A stretch of DNA of 64,000 nt from positions 4,566,501-4,630,500 of the forward strand of contig NZ_AP028672.1 in the NCBI RefSeq assembly GCF_041154505.1, written 5' to 3'. The notes under the pieces were generated by a model, which saw only the letters and a program-made list of their open reading frames with translations, was not told the origin of the DNA and made no database searches. Position 1 is the stretch's first letter, and each line of letters starts with the position of its first letter. Source of the DNA: Acidovorax sp. A79 (GTDB taxonomy: Bacteria; Pseudomonadota; Gammaproteobacteria; Burkholderiales; Burkholderiaceae_C). This document shows, piece after piece, positions 35,311 through 43,857 of the stretch. The position numbers and the translations under genes are program-made.

Positions 35311-37236
35311 CTATGCTTCCACAATCATCCGCGTGCGCATCTCCAGGTGGAGTGCATGGCAGAAGTGCGTGCAGTAGCACCAGAACACACCGGGCTTGTC
35401 GGCCACGAAGGACACGGACGCGGTCTCCAGCGGGTTCACGATGAAGTTCACGTTGTAGTTCGGGATCGCGAAGCCGTGCGTCAGGTCTTCGATCTTGTCC
35501 AGGTTGGTCAGGATCAGCGTGACCTCGTCACCCTTCTTGAGCTTGAACTCGCGCAGGCTGAAGGCCGGGGCTTGCGAAGTCATCTTCACGGTGACCTTCT
35601 TGCCGTTGCGGAACACGCCGGACTCCTTGGGGTCCTTGACGGCCAGCGGGAACTCGTCGAGCGTGTAGACCTGCTTGGGGCGCACCAGGTCGCGCTTGAA
35701 GATGATGAAGTCGTGCGGCTCGCCGCGCACGGGGTGGTCGGCCATCAGCACCATCTTCTCGCCCGAGATGTCGATGAGCTGCTCGTTCTCGGGGTGCAGC
35801 GGGCCCACGGGCAGGAAGCGGTCCTTGGAGAACTTGCAGCCCACGGCCAGAAACTTGCCGTCGGCGGCCTTGGTCTCGGACTGCGAGGCGTTCAAGTGGC
35901 CCGGCTGGTATTGCACATCGAGGCGGTCCACCACGTACTTGGCGGTCTTGTCGCCCGCGTGGAACTTGATGGCGGCCTCCACGTTCCACTTCACGACCTG
36001 GCTGTCCAGGAAGAGCGTGGTGTAGGCATTGCCACGGCCGTCGAAGGCGGTGTGCAGCGGACCCAGGCCCAGCTCCACCTCGGCCACGATGGCGGAGTCC
36101 AGCTTTTCGAGCTTGCCGTCGAAGTAGTCGAGCACCTTGGCCAGCTCGATCACGGTGCCGGTGGGCGAGAGCTTGCCCGCGCAGATGAAGTACTTGCCAT
36201 CGGGGCTGGCGTTCACGCCGTGCGGGTTCTTGGGCACCGACACGTACGCGGTAAGCGCCGTCTTGGGGTCCTTGTTCGCCTCGTGGGTGCCGTCCACCAC
36301 GGGCACCTTGCTGGTGCCGATGGTCTTGAACTTGCCAGCCTTCACGGCGGCCTCGATGCGGCCCACGTTGAAGAACAGGCAGGCGTCGCGTTCGGCGGCC
36401 ATCATGTCCTCGTACTTCGCGCCCATCTCCACGTTGTACTGGTTGGTGGCCGCGAGCTTGCCGTCGTACGACGTGGCGACCAGGTCGCAGTTGCCGTCGA
36501 TCAGCACTTGCCAGCGCACTTCCATCGTTTCTGCATCGACGCAGCTGAACATGGAGCGGTACTTGCTCGAATCTTCCGTGCCGGTGTTGGGCATGGGAAT
36601 GGCGAATTCACCGCCGCAGAACACGCGCGTGGTGTAGTTGATGGCCGGGTCCACCGGGTCGGCCTTGTCCGGGAAGATGCCGTGGAAGCCCTGCACGTTG
36701 GGCAGCTCGGTGATCTTGTCGCAGATGAAATAGTCAAGGCGGATGCGCGCGATGCGGCTGTTGATCTTGTCGTTGATCCAGGCGTAGCGGCCGTCGTAGT
36801 TGCCGTCCTTGTACGAGGCGTGCGTGTGGTGGGTGTCGGCCACCGTGTACTTGAGGCTGCCATCGGGCTTGGTGCCCATGATCTTCTTGCTCTCGTTGGT
36901 CACGCCCCAGCCCACGAGCGCGTCGGGCACGAAGCAGGGGATGCGTGTGATCTCGCGGCCCGAGGGCAGGCCCAGCACGCGCATGTCGCCGGTGTGGCCA
37001 CCGCTCCACAGGCCGTAGTAAGTGTCCAGCTCGCCCGGCTTCAGGTGCGGGTTCGCGCCGGTGCCGGCATGGCCTGCCGCGGACGCGGCCGGAGCGGGTG
37101 CCGCGGGGGTGGCCGCATTGGGCTTTTCGGTGCAGGCGGCGACGCCGGCGGTCAATCCGACCAGGGCCGCCGTGTTGATGAAGCTGCGTCGGCCCATGCC
37201 GGCGGCGGGTTGCGGACTGTCTTTTCTCTCGTTCAT
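35311..37236 (-). CDS. nosZ: Nitrous-oxide reductase, clade I (TAT-exported)
   Basis: 641 residues. A twin-arginine signal (GRRSFINTAALVGLTAG) marks the clade I enzyme. The seven-bladed propeller carries CuZ His ligands (for example DTHHTHASYKDG), and the C-terminal cupredoxin domain has the CuA motif WCYCTHFCHALHLEM with both Cys, His and Met. It reduces N2O to N2 in the periplasm as a homodimer, the last step of denitrification. ATG 37236 is preceded by the DUF2946-like gene after 23 bp, probably the same transcript. A hairpin terminator follows. Confidence 0.97.
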   Translation of the reverse strand: MNERKDSPQPAAGMGRRSFINTAALVGLTAGVAACTEKPNAATPAAPAPAASAAGHAGTGANPHLKPGELDTYYGLWSGGHTGDMRVLGLPSGREITRIPCFVPDALVGWGVTNESKKIMGTKPDGSLKYTVADTHHTHASYKDGNYDGRYAWINDKINSRIARIRLDYFICDKITELPNVQGFHGIFPDKADPVDPAINYTTRVFCGGEFAIPMPNTGTEDSSKYRSMFSCVDAETMEVRWQVLIDGNCDLVATSYDGKLAATNQYNVEMGAKYEDMMAAERDACLFFNVGRIEAAVKAGKFKTIGTSKVPVVDGTHEANKDPKTALTAYVSVPKNPHGVNASPDGKYFICAGKLSPTGTVIELAKVLDYFDGKLEKLDSAIVAEVELGLGPLHTAFDGRGNAYTTLFLDSQVVKWNVEAAIKFHAGDKTAKYVVDRLDVQYQPGHLNASQSETKAADGKFLAVGCKFSKDRFLPVGPLHPENEQLIDISGEKMVLMADHPVRGEPHDFIIFKRDLVRPKQVYTLDEFPLAVKDPKESGVFRNGKKVTVKMTSQAPAFSLREFKLKKGDEVTLILTNLDKIEDLTHGFAIPNYNVNFIVNPLETASVSFVADKPGVFWCYCTHFCHALHLEMRTRMIVEA

Positions 37237-37259
37237 GGTTTTTCCTCTTTTGGGATGGC

Positions 37260-37616
37260 TCAGTTGAAAAAGGGGGGCGCCCGTGCGGGCGGGTGGGTCC
37301 GTGCGCTGGCGGCCATGCAGCGGCGCAGGGGCGCGCGGGGCGTGCCATCGGGCGGGGCCGTGAAGGCCTGTGCGGCGGCGGGTGCCACGGGCGGCGCGTC
37401 GGCGGCCAGGCACAGCGGGCATTGCATGCCGGCGGAGTCGGTGGAGACCAGCCCGTCGGCGGTCCGCAGGAAAAGCTGGGCGCCGCCACTGCCCGCGCAG
37501 ATGAGTTCGACGGCCTGTGGCTGCAGCATGGGCGAGGCCACCGCGGCACCGAGCGCCATGACGAACCACGCCAGCACCCACAGGCGCAGTGATCGGAGGG
37601 CGTGGTGATCTTGCAT
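37260..37616 (-). CDS. DUF2946-like small protein upstream of nosZ
   Basis: 118 residues. One N-terminal hydrophobic helix (about 10-27), then VELICAGSGGAQ and MQCPLCLAAD, the Cys pattern of DUF2946-type proteins often found near copper-transport genes; the tail is Pro/Ala-rich. It is the first gene of the nosZ transcript, 23 bp ahead of nosZ, and starts ~36 bp from the FNR/DNR-type box. A role in copper handling for NosZ is a reasonable guess but not shown. Confidence 0.7.
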   Translation of the reverse strand: MQDHHALRSLRLWVLAWFVMALGAAVASPMLQPQAVELICAGSGGAQLFLRTADGLVSTDSAGMQCPLCLAADAPPVAPAAAQAFTAPPDGTPRAPLRRCMAASARTHPPARAPPFFN

Positions 37617-37629
37617 GGCCTGGATAATA

Positions 37630-37648
37630 GATTCACATAATATGAATC
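37630..37648. promoter_or_regulatory. Palindrome GATTCA-N7-TGAATC in the nos intergenic region
   Basis: Perfect 6-bp arms with an AT-rich centre, ending 3 bp before the FNR/DNR-type box. It could be a second regulator site or overlap the -10 region of the nosZ transcript. I cannot assign the factor. Confidence 0.4.
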
Positions 37649-37651
37649 AAT

Positions 37652-37665
37652 TTGATCTGGATCAT
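37652..37665. promoter_or_regulatory. FNR/DNR-type box in the nos divergent promoter
   Basis: TTGATCTGGATCAT matches the FNR/ANR/DNR consensus TTGAT-N4-ATCAA at 9 of 10 defined positions. Centred about 43 bp from the DUF2946-nosZ start and about 165-190 bp from the cytochrome start, it is well placed for oxygen- or NO-responsive control of the nosZ arm. Confidence 0.7.
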
Positions 37666-37823
37666 GCTTCGGCGGGGCCCGCACCTGCCCAAAACTGCCT
37701 CTTGCACCTACAGTCAATACGCCAGCCTGAAGAGGGCCCGGGCATGGCCCGCAGGGCTGCTTTCAGGTTGCACCGTGGACGCGTTTCGCGCGGGGCCACG
37801 GGCTCTTTGGACTGGTTGTTTCA

Positions 37824-38258
37824 ATGACGAAGAACAGGATGTATGCGATGCAAAAGAAAACCGTGATGGTCGCCGTGGCGATCCTGGCTGCACTGCTGGC
37901 CGGCTGTGGCGACAAGAAGCCGGAGCCCGCCCCGGCCCCCGCTGCCACGGCGGCACCGGCCCCCGCGCCCGCGGCGGCCCCTGCCGCCCCGGCCGCCGCA
38001 GAGAACGAGCTGGGCAAGAGCGTGTTTGGCAAGACCTGCGCCATGTGCCATGCCGCGGGCGTGGCCGGTGCCCCCAAGCCGGGCGACAAGGCCGACTGGG
38101 GCCCGCGCATCGCCCAGGGCAAGGACACGCTGTACAAGCATGCGATCGAGGGCTTTACCGGGGCCAAGGGCATGATGCCCGCCAAGGGGGGCTCCGCCAA
38201 CCTGACCGATGCCGAGGTCAAGGCCGCCGTGGACTTCATGGCCGACAAGTCGCTCTGA
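37824..38258 (+). CDS. c-type cytochrome, probable NosZ electron donor
   Basis: 144 residues if started at 37824; ATG 37848 (MQKKTVMVAV) is the alternative and gives a tighter signal peptide. A lipobox LLAGC suggests a lipoprotein, followed by a ~35-residue Pro/Ala linker and one cytochrome c domain with heme motif CAMCH and a distal Met in KGMMPAKGG (cytochrome c5 type). Being divergent from nosZ and followed by nosX at 11 bp, it likely passes electrons to NosZ in the periplasm. Confidence 0.85.
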   Translation: MTKNRMYAMQKKTVMVAVAILAALLAGCGDKKPEPAPAPAATAAPAPAPAAAPAAPAAAENELGKSVFGKTCAMCHAAGVAGAPKPGDKADWGPRIAQGKDTLYKHAIEGFTGAKGMMPAKGGSANLTDAEVKAAVDFMADKSL

Positions 38259-38269
38259 CCGGAGGCGCC

Positions 38270-39316
38270 ATGCAGCAAGCATCTGTGCGCCCCCACGGCC
38301 TGTCGCGCCGCCGCCTGGTGATGGCGCTGCCCTTGCTGGGCGGCGCGGTCTGGAGTACGGGAGCGGCCGCAGGTGGACGGGGGTTGTCTGAACGCAGCTC
38401 GCGGCCCCTGATGGGCACGCAGGTGGACATGGCGGTGGAGGGCGTTGACCGCGCGCTGCTGCGCCAGGCCATGGACCGGGCCTATGCGGAGATGCAGAGG
38501 CTGGAGGCGCTCATGAGCCGCTACCAGCCCCGCAGCGTGGTCAGCCGCATCAACCTCGCGGCGGGCATCATGCCCGTGGCGGTGCCACCCGAAGTCATGG
38601 CGGTGCTGCAGGGCGCGCAGCGCGTGTCGGCGATGAGCCGTGGGGCCTTTGATGTGACCGTGGGGGCTTTCAAATCCTGGAACTTTGGTCCCGGCGACAA
38701 GGTGGTGCCCGGCGCCAGCGAGATCGCGCGGCAGCTGCCGCTGGTGGATGCGCGCGGCCTGGTGCTGGATGGGGCCGCAGGCACGGCCTTCCTGGCCCGC
38801 CAGGGCATGGCGCTGGACCTGGGCGGCATCGCCAAGCTCCCGATCCTGGAAGCCGGCATGAACATGCTGCGCTCCGAGGGGGTCGAGAACGCCATGATCA
38901 ACGGCGGCGGCGATGTGCTGACCCAGGGGTTGTGGCAGGGCCGGCCCTGGCGCGTGGGGCTGCGCGACCCGCGTTCCCCGGAGCATCTGCTGGGCGTGGT
39001 GGCCGTGGCGGGCACCGGTGTGGTGGCCTCGTCGGGCGACTATGAACGTTTCTTCTTCCACGAAGGCCGGCGCCAGCACCATGTGCTCAATCCGCGCACC
39101 GGCCGCCCGTCATCGGGCGTGCATGGCGTGAGCCTGGTGGCGCGGGATGTGGCGGCCGTCAACGGCCTGGGCGCCGCGCTGATGGTGCGGGGCCCGCAGG
39201 CGGGCAGGGCACTGGCGCAGCGCATGCCGGGGCTGGCCGTGCTGATCGCCGGGCAGGACGGCGGGGTCTGGCAGTCGGCGGCCATGTCGGCCCTGCTGGA
39301 GCCCGTGCCGTCCTGA
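38270..39316 (+). CDS. nosX: FAD:protein FMN transferase (ApbE/NosX)
   Basis: 348 residues from ATG 38270 with GGAGG 4 bases upstream. A twin-Arg type signal (SRRRLVMALPLLGGAV) precedes the ApbE domain: RPLMGTQVDMAV, FDVTVGAFKSWNFG, LDLGGIAKLPILEAG, NAMINGGGDVL and HHVLNPRTGRPS. ApbE attaches FMN through a phosphoester to Thr in SGAT motifs; NosR in the same locus carries that motif, so NosR is the likely client. The frame is open far upstream (to 37652), but that part overlaps the cytochrome gene. Confidence 0.92.
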   Translation: MQQASVRPHGLSRRRLVMALPLLGGAVWSTGAAAGGRGLSERSSRPLMGTQVDMAVEGVDRALLRQAMDRAYAEMQRLEALMSRYQPRSVVSRINLAAGIMPVAVPPEVMAVLQGAQRVSAMSRGAFDVTVGAFKSWNFGPGDKVVPGASEIARQLPLVDARGLVLDGAAGTAFLARQGMALDLGGIAKLPILEAGMNMLRSEGVENAMINGGGDVLTQGLWQGRPWRVGLRDPRSPEHLLGVVAVAGTGVVASSGDYERFFFHEGRRQHHVLNPRTGRPSSGVHGVSLVARDVAAVNGLGAALMVRGPQAGRALAQRMPGLAVLIAGQDGGVWQSAAMSALLEPVPS

Positions 39317-39324
39317 GGGTGCAT

Positions 39325-40167
39325 TCAGCCCGGGGCCTGGGCCTGCTCGCAGTGCACCTGCAGCAGTTCGCGCTCCGCCAGCGTCGCGCCAAAGCGCACG
39401 GCGCTCAGGCAGCCGCCCCACACGCAGCCCGTGTCCAGCCCCAGCAGATCGTTGCGGTGGAGCCAGCCCAGCGTGGACCAGTGGCCGAAGGCCACCAGCG
39501 TGCCCGCGGTGCGCCGGCCCGGCACGTCGAACCAGGGCATCAGGCCGGGCGGTGCGGCATCCGCGCTTTCGGTGCTTTCGAAATCCATCACGCCGTCGGC
39601 CGAGCAAAAGCGCAGCCGGGTGAGCGCGTTCACGATCACGCGCAGGCGGTCAGCGCCTGTCAGGTCGTCCCGCCACTGGTCGGGGGTGTTGCCGTACATC
39701 GCGTGCAAAAAACCGGGCAGATCGGGGCCGCGCAATACCGCGTGCACTTCATCCGCGTATCCCAGGGTATCTGCGGCAGACCAGGCGGGCAGCACGCCCG
39801 CATGCACCATCAGCAGCGCCTGCCCGGCATGCGTGTGGGCACGGGCCAGTGGCTGCTGGCGCACCCAGTCAAGCAGCGCAGCGCGGTCGGGGGCGTCCAG
39901 CACGGTGCCCAGCGTGTCGCGCCGCGAGGGCTTGCGCGCGCCGTGTGCGGCGGCCAGCAGGTGCAGGTCGTGGTTGCCCAGCAGGCAGCGCAGGGCGTCG
40001 CCCTGGGCCATGCAGCGGCGCAGGACCGCGGCGGAGTCCGGCCCCCGGTTGACGAGGTCGCCCAGCAGGTAGACGGTGTCGCGGCTGGGCGAAAAGCCGA
40101 TCACGTCGAGCAGGTGCCCGAGGGCGCTGTCGCAGCCCTGAATGTCCCCGATACAGTAAAGTGCCAT
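39325..40167 (-). CDS. apaH: Symmetrical bis(5'-nucleosyl)-tetraphosphatase
   Basis: 280 residues. Metallophosphatase motifs GDIQGC, GDLVNRGPDS and GNHDLHLLA are at the normal positions, followed by MVHAGVLPAW and FGHWSTLG. It splits Ap4A into two ADP, a stress dinucleotide clean-up enzyme. It is convergent with nosX (8-bp gap) and divergent from the CNNM-type gene, separated by 24 bp. Confidence 0.94.
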   Translation of the reverse strand: MALYCIGDIQGCDSALGHLLDVIGFSPSRDTVYLLGDLVNRGPDSAAVLRRCMAQGDALRCLLGNHDLHLLAAAHGARKPSRRDTLGTVLDAPDRAALLDWVRQQPLARAHTHAGQALLMVHAGVLPAWSAADTLGYADEVHAVLRGPDLPGFLHAMYGNTPDQWRDDLTGADRLRVIVNALTRLRFCSADGVMDFESTESADAAPPGLMPWFDVPGRRTAGTLVAFGHWSTLGWLHRNDLLGLDTGCVWGGCLSAVRFGATLAERELLQVHCEQAQAPG

Positions 40168-40191
40168 GGTGTGTTTCTTATCCGGTGAAGC

Positions 40192-41499
40192 ATGGATTTT
40201 CTGCTGATCGCGCTGCTGACCTTGCTCAATGGCGTGTTCGCGATGTCTGAACTCGCCCTGGCGTCCAGCCGCAAGTCGCGCCTGGCCACCATGGCCGAGG
40301 CCGGTGACAAGGGCGCGCAGGCGGCCCTGGCGCTGCTGGACAACCCCACGCAGTTCCTCTCGTCCGTCCAGGTGGGCATCACGTCCATCGGCATGCTCAA
40401 CGGCATCATTGGCGAGGCGGCCTTCAGCGACGGCCTGGGTATCTGGCTGCAGGAGGCCGGAATGCCCGCCCGCCCCGCCGGCATCGCGGCCACCGCGCTG
40501 GTGGTGACGGTCATCACCTTCATCACCATCGTGTTTGGCGAGCTGGTGCCCAAGCGCATCGGCCAGCTTTATCCGGAAACCGTGTCCCGGGTGGTCGCGC
40601 GCCCCATGGCCTGGGTGGCGAAGGTGGCCAAGCCATTCGTGCGGCTGCTCTCGCTCTCGACGCAGGGCGTGCTGGCGCTGATGCGCGTGGACAACGCGGC
40701 GGGGCGCGCCGTCACCGAGGAGGAGATCGTGGCCAGCCTGGAAGAGGGCCGCGATGCCGGGGTGATCGAGCACCATGAGCACCAGATGGTGCGCAACGTG
40801 TTCCGGCTCGATGACCGGCCGCTCACGTCGCTCATGGTGCCCCGCAGCGACGTGGCCTGGCTGGACGCCGGACTGACGGTGGCCGAGGGGTTGCGCATGG
40901 CCGGCAGCGGCGGGGAGCAGGGCGCGCATTCCTGGTATCCGGTGTGCCGGGGCTCGCTGGATGAGGTGGTGGGGCTCCTGAGCGTGGCGCGCCTTCTCGA
41001 ACTCGGCCCGCAGGCGCAGGGGCTGCTCGAGCGCCATGCGCAGCCCGCGGCTTTCCTTCCGGAAACGCTGAGCGGCATGGAGCTGCTGGAGCAGTTTCGC
41101 GCGCGCTCGGGGCGCATGGTGTTTGTGGTCGATGAATATGGCGTGGTGCAGGGCATCATGACCCCGCGCGATTTACTCGAAGCCATTACCGGCGAATTGC
41201 AGCCGGGCGCGGCCACGGACGCATGGGCCACCGCGCGGGGCGATGGCACCTGGCTGCTCGACGGCCTGGTGCCTGTGGCCGAGCTCAAGGCGCGGCTGGA
41301 TATTCGGGATTTACCCGGTGAAGGGCGGGGGCGCTATAACACCTTGGCCGGCCTTTTGATGGCGGAAACCGGACATTTGCCTGCCATTGGCGAGAGAATC
41401 GGCTGCGCCGGATGGATATTTGAAGTGCTCGAGCTCGACGGCAAGCGCATCGACAAGGTATTGGCGCAGCCGGAGCCACCGGCCGCCTCCAGTCTCTGA
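40192..41499 (+). CDS. CNNM/CorC-like membrane protein (DUF21-CBS-CorC)
   Basis: 435 residues. The N-terminal DUF21 domain has four membrane segments (about 1-180; MSELALASSRKSRLATMAEAG is typical). Paired CBS domains follow (about 195-335; VPRSDVAWLDA, MTPRDLLEAITGE), then the CorC/HlyC transporter-associated domain (about 350-430; GTWLLDGLVPVAELK). The family is linked to magnesium/cobalt efflux and membrane resistance. It starts 24 bp from the divergent apaH. Confidence 0.9.
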   Translation: MDFLLIALLTLLNGVFAMSELALASSRKSRLATMAEAGDKGAQAALALLDNPTQFLSSVQVGITSIGMLNGIIGEAAFSDGLGIWLQEAGMPARPAGIAATALVVTVITFITIVFGELVPKRIGQLYPETVSRVVARPMAWVAKVAKPFVRLLSLSTQGVLALMRVDNAAGRAVTEEEIVASLEEGRDAGVIEHHEHQMVRNVFRLDDRPLTSLMVPRSDVAWLDAGLTVAEGLRMAGSGGEQGAHSWYPVCRGSLDEVVGLLSVARLLELGPQAQGLLERHAQPAAFLPETLSGMELLEQFRARSGRMVFVVDEYGVVQGIMTPRDLLEAITGELQPGAATDAWATARGDGTWLLDGLVPVAELKARLDIRDLPGEGRGRYNTLAGLLMAETGHLPAIGERIGCAGWIFEVLELDGKRIDKVLAQPEPPAASSL

Positions 41500-41611
41500 A
41501 AGGCCCGGCACCAATACCCCGCCGCAGGGTGCCATTCATTATGGGCATGGCAGGTAATATGGAAATTCCATGAATTTGAAGGGATGGATGGCAAAGGCGG
41601 CAGATTATTCA

Positions 41612-41617
41612 TATAAT
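41612..41617 (+). promoter_or_regulatory. -10 hexamer (TATAAT) for the H-NS-type gene
   Basis: A perfect TATAAT 40 bp before ATG 41657 in an AT-richer stretch. The -35 at 17-bp spacing (TGGCAA) is poor. A near-perfect palindrome ATGGAA-A-TTCCAT lies upstream at 41559-41571 and might be an operator. Confidence 0.45.
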
Positions 41618-41656
41618 TCATCCGTCACACTTTCCTCCACCCTGAACCCTGACACC

Positions 41657-41965
41657 ATGACCACCAGCTATAAAGAACTGTTGAAGCAGCGCGAAGCCCT
41701 TGAGCAACAAATCAGCGAGGCCCGCCGGCGTGAATTGTCGGACGCGGTGTCCCAGGTTCGTTCCCTGGTGGCCGAATATGGCTTGACCGCCCAGGACGTG
41801 TTTCCCGCAGGCAAGGCCGCTGGCAAGGCCACGGGGCGCAGCTCCACCGCTGGCACCAAGGTGGCTCCCAAGTACCGCAATCCCGCCACGGGCGAAACCT
41901 GGACGGGCCGTGGCAAGGCGCCCAAGTGGATTCAAAACGAGAGCCGCGAGAAGTTTGCCATTTAA
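41657..41965 (+). CDS. H-NS-family nucleoid protein
   Basis: 102 residues from MTTSYKELLK; the frame is open from 41570 but this start follows the TATAAT by a normal leader. An N-terminal coiled coil (about 5-45) drives oligomerisation. The C-terminal DNA-binding motif YRNPATGETWTGRGKAPKW is the H-NS AT-hook-like loop. The family coats AT-rich, often foreign, DNA and silences it. It is followed by a strong terminator. Confidence 0.92.
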   Translation: MTTSYKELLKQREALEQQISEARRRELSDAVSQVRSLVAEYGLTAQDVFPAGKAAGKATGRSSTAGTKVAPKYRNPATGETWTGRGKAPKWIQNESREKFAI

Positions 41966-42070
41966 AAAGGCGGCAAACCGATGCCGCCAGGAATTCTTCA
42001 GGCATATCGGATGGCCTGATTCGCCTGAAGGCCCGGTGCGGCATGGCTGCACAGCCATCGCACAGAAAAT

Positions 42071-42096
42071 AAAGCCCGCACCCGCGGGCTTTTTTT
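42071..42096 (+). terminator. Rho-independent terminator of the H-NS-type gene
   Basis: AAAGCCCGC (42071-42079) pairs perfectly with GCGGGCTTT (42084-42092) around ACCC, followed by further Ts. The AAA on the 5' side lets it work in both directions. Confidence 0.9.
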
Positions 42097-42181
42097 ATGC
42101 GCCATTTACTTCGTGCATTCAGCGAATGAGTCCGGGTACCCCGGGGCCTCTTGGGGCTGCGGCGGCGGGGTAGGGATTTTT

Positions 42182-42217
42182 ATGGGCTCGCGGCCGCTGA
42201 AGGCCCTTCGAGCCCAT
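42182..42217. repeat. Inverted repeat near the XRE-regulator 3' end
   Basis: ATGGGCTCG and CGAGCCCAT form perfect 9-bp arms around an 18-bp loop, just past the stop of the XRE gene. There is no T-run on the correct side for a standard terminator. Confidence 0.4.
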
Positions 42218-42222
42218 TGGTA

Positions 42223-43104
42223 TCACGCGGGTTCCTGCGGATGTGGTTGCGAGGCCACCTTGCGCAAAACCTCCGCCGTGAAATCGTCGGCCGGAAAGAA
42301 TGATTCCACGGCCAGTTCCTGCAGGGTCACGTCCACCGGGGTGCCAAATATCGTGGTCGTGCTGATGAGCGAGAGCATTCCGTGCACGCTTTCAAAGCAG
42401 AACGGCATTACCACGCCCAGCATTTCACCCGCCAGAACCGGCGCGCCCGGTGCCTGCGGCGCGGGATATTCCTGTAACTCGGCCTGCAGGGCGATCAGCG
42501 CCGGGTCGGCGGTGGCCTGTATTTGCTGGCGCAGGCGTTCAAACAGGTGGGCCCGCCATTGCGGCAGATTGGCGATGCGGGGGGCCAGGCCCTGGGGATG
42601 CAGGCTCAGGCGAAACACGTTGATCGGGGGCGCGAGCAGTTCCGGGCTCACGTGCGAGGCCAGCAGGGCCTGGGCGGCCTGGTTCGCCGCCACCACGTTC
42701 CAGCAGCGGTCGAGCGCGATGGCGGGGCAGGGTTCGTGCCCCTTGAGCACCAGCTCGACGGCCTGGCGCGCCGCCGCGAGGGCGGGGTCGTCCAGTGCGC
42801 GCTCACGGTACATCGGCGCGTAGCCGGCCGCCACGAGCAGGGCATTGCGCTCGCGCAGCGGGATGGCCAGCCGTTCGCACAGGCGCAGCACCATGTCGCG
42901 GCTCGGGTTGGTGCGTCCGGTTTCCATGAAGCTCACATGTCGCGTGGAGATGTCGGCCTCGTCGGCCAGTTCCAGCTGGCTCAGGTGCCGCTGCTGGCGC
43001 CAGGTGCGCAGATGGTCGCCAAACGATGCGGGCCCCGGCGGCGCCGCGCGGTGCGGCAGGCTGGGGCGCACAGGGCGGTGCGAAGGGGGGGATGTGGAGG
43101 TCAT
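42223..43104 (-). CDS. XRE-family regulator with MmyB-type ligand domain
   Basis: 293 residues. An XRE helix-turn-helix occupies about 28-85 (HLSQLELADEADISTRHVSF). The rest is the MmyB-type PAS-like ligand domain (ALDRCWNVVAANQAAQALL, LAPPINVFRLSLHPQGLAP, MLSLISTTTIFGTPVDVT). These regulators sense unidentified small molecules and often control a divergent neighbour. Here the divergent neighbour is a small membrane protein starting 121 bp away. Confidence 0.9.
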   Translation of the reverse strand: MTSTSPPSHRPVRPSLPHRAAPPGPASFGDHLRTWRQQRHLSQLELADEADISTRHVSFMETGRTNPSRDMVLRLCERLAIPLRERNALLVAAGYAPMYRERALDDPALAAARQAVELVLKGHEPCPAIALDRCWNVVAANQAAQALLASHVSPELLAPPINVFRLSLHPQGLAPRIANLPQWRAHLFERLRQQIQATADPALIALQAELQEYPAPQAPGAPVLAGEMLGVVMPFCFESVHGMLSLISTTTIFGTPVDVTLQELAVESFFPADDFTAEVLRKVASQPHPQEPA

Positions 43105-43225
43105 GGGCCACATCCTAGGGGGAAAGAGCGTGCAGGCCATTACCTGCCAGGTCATCGACGCGGTGCACCGGGACGGGAACGATGCAGGCCTGTTCTTCAT
43201 TTTTTTACCCACCAAGGAGTCTTCC

Positions 43226-43633
43226 ATGTTCAACCTGATGTCTTCCCCCCGATTCCTGCGCGCCGTGGTCTGGTTCGATGCCTCCACCGGTGTGCTGCTC
43301 GGTGCCCTGCACCTGCTGCTGACGGCGCCGCTGGCCGGGTGGCTGGGTCTCGCGCCGGGGCTGCTGCAGGCCTCGGGCGTGCTGCTGCTGGGCTACGCCG
43401 CCCTGGCCACCGCCATCGCGCGGTCCGAGCCCATGCCCCGTGGCTGGCTGTGGGTGCTGATCGTTGGCAACTTCGCCTGGGCGCTGGCCAGCCTGGCGCT
43501 GCTGCTGGGCTCCGCGGCCGCGCCCACCCTGCTGGGCCAGGCCTATCTGCTGGTGCACGTGGTGTCCGTCGCCCTGCTGGCCGAACTGCAGTGGATGGGC
43601 GTGCGCCGCCTGCCCGCATGGGCCGCCGCTTGA
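43226..43633 (+). CDS. Small membrane protein, four helices
   Basis: 135 residues, ATG 43226 with AAGGAG 7 bases upstream. Four hydrophobic helices cover almost the whole length; no known catalytic motif. It is divergent from the XRE/MmyB regulator, its likely controller. The frame is open upstream, but that part overlaps the regulator. Confidence 0.78.
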   Translation: MFNLMSSPRFLRAVVWFDASTGVLLGALHLLLTAPLAGWLGLAPGLLQASGVLLLGYAALATAIARSEPMPRGWLWVLIVGNFAWALASLALLLGSAAAPTLLGQAYLLVHVVSVALLAELQWMGVRRLPAWAAA

Positions 43634-43647
43634 CGGGCATCCATCGT

Positions 43648-43711
43648 TTGCTCTTGAATTAATAGCATCTGGCGCTTGTCGCACAAGCCCCAGGGGCATT
43701 CTTGATTCATC
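43648..43711 (+). repeat. Dispersed ~60-bp repeat, copy H
   Basis: TTGAATTAATAGC, ATCTGGCGCTTG, spacer, CAAGCCCCAGGGGC, TTCTTGA. It starts 15 bp after the small membrane protein stop. The right arm is partly changed. Confidence 0.55.
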
Positions 43712-43857
43712 TTCCATGCGGCGGCGGCGTGGGCCGGAGCACCGGCCTGCGCCGCACCGGCACCGGCACCGGGGCCCGGCGGCCCGCATAGCCCCACGAT
43801 TGCACCGTCACGCAGGACTGCCAGAATAGGCCTTGTTGCCTTTCACAGGAGTTCGCC

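Noticed and set aside
37652..39316. Long open frame suggesting a longer, fused NosX
   Set aside because: The extra N-terminal part overlaps the cytochrome in another frame and has no domain; ATG 38270 with a GGAGG site and a signal peptide is the sensible start.
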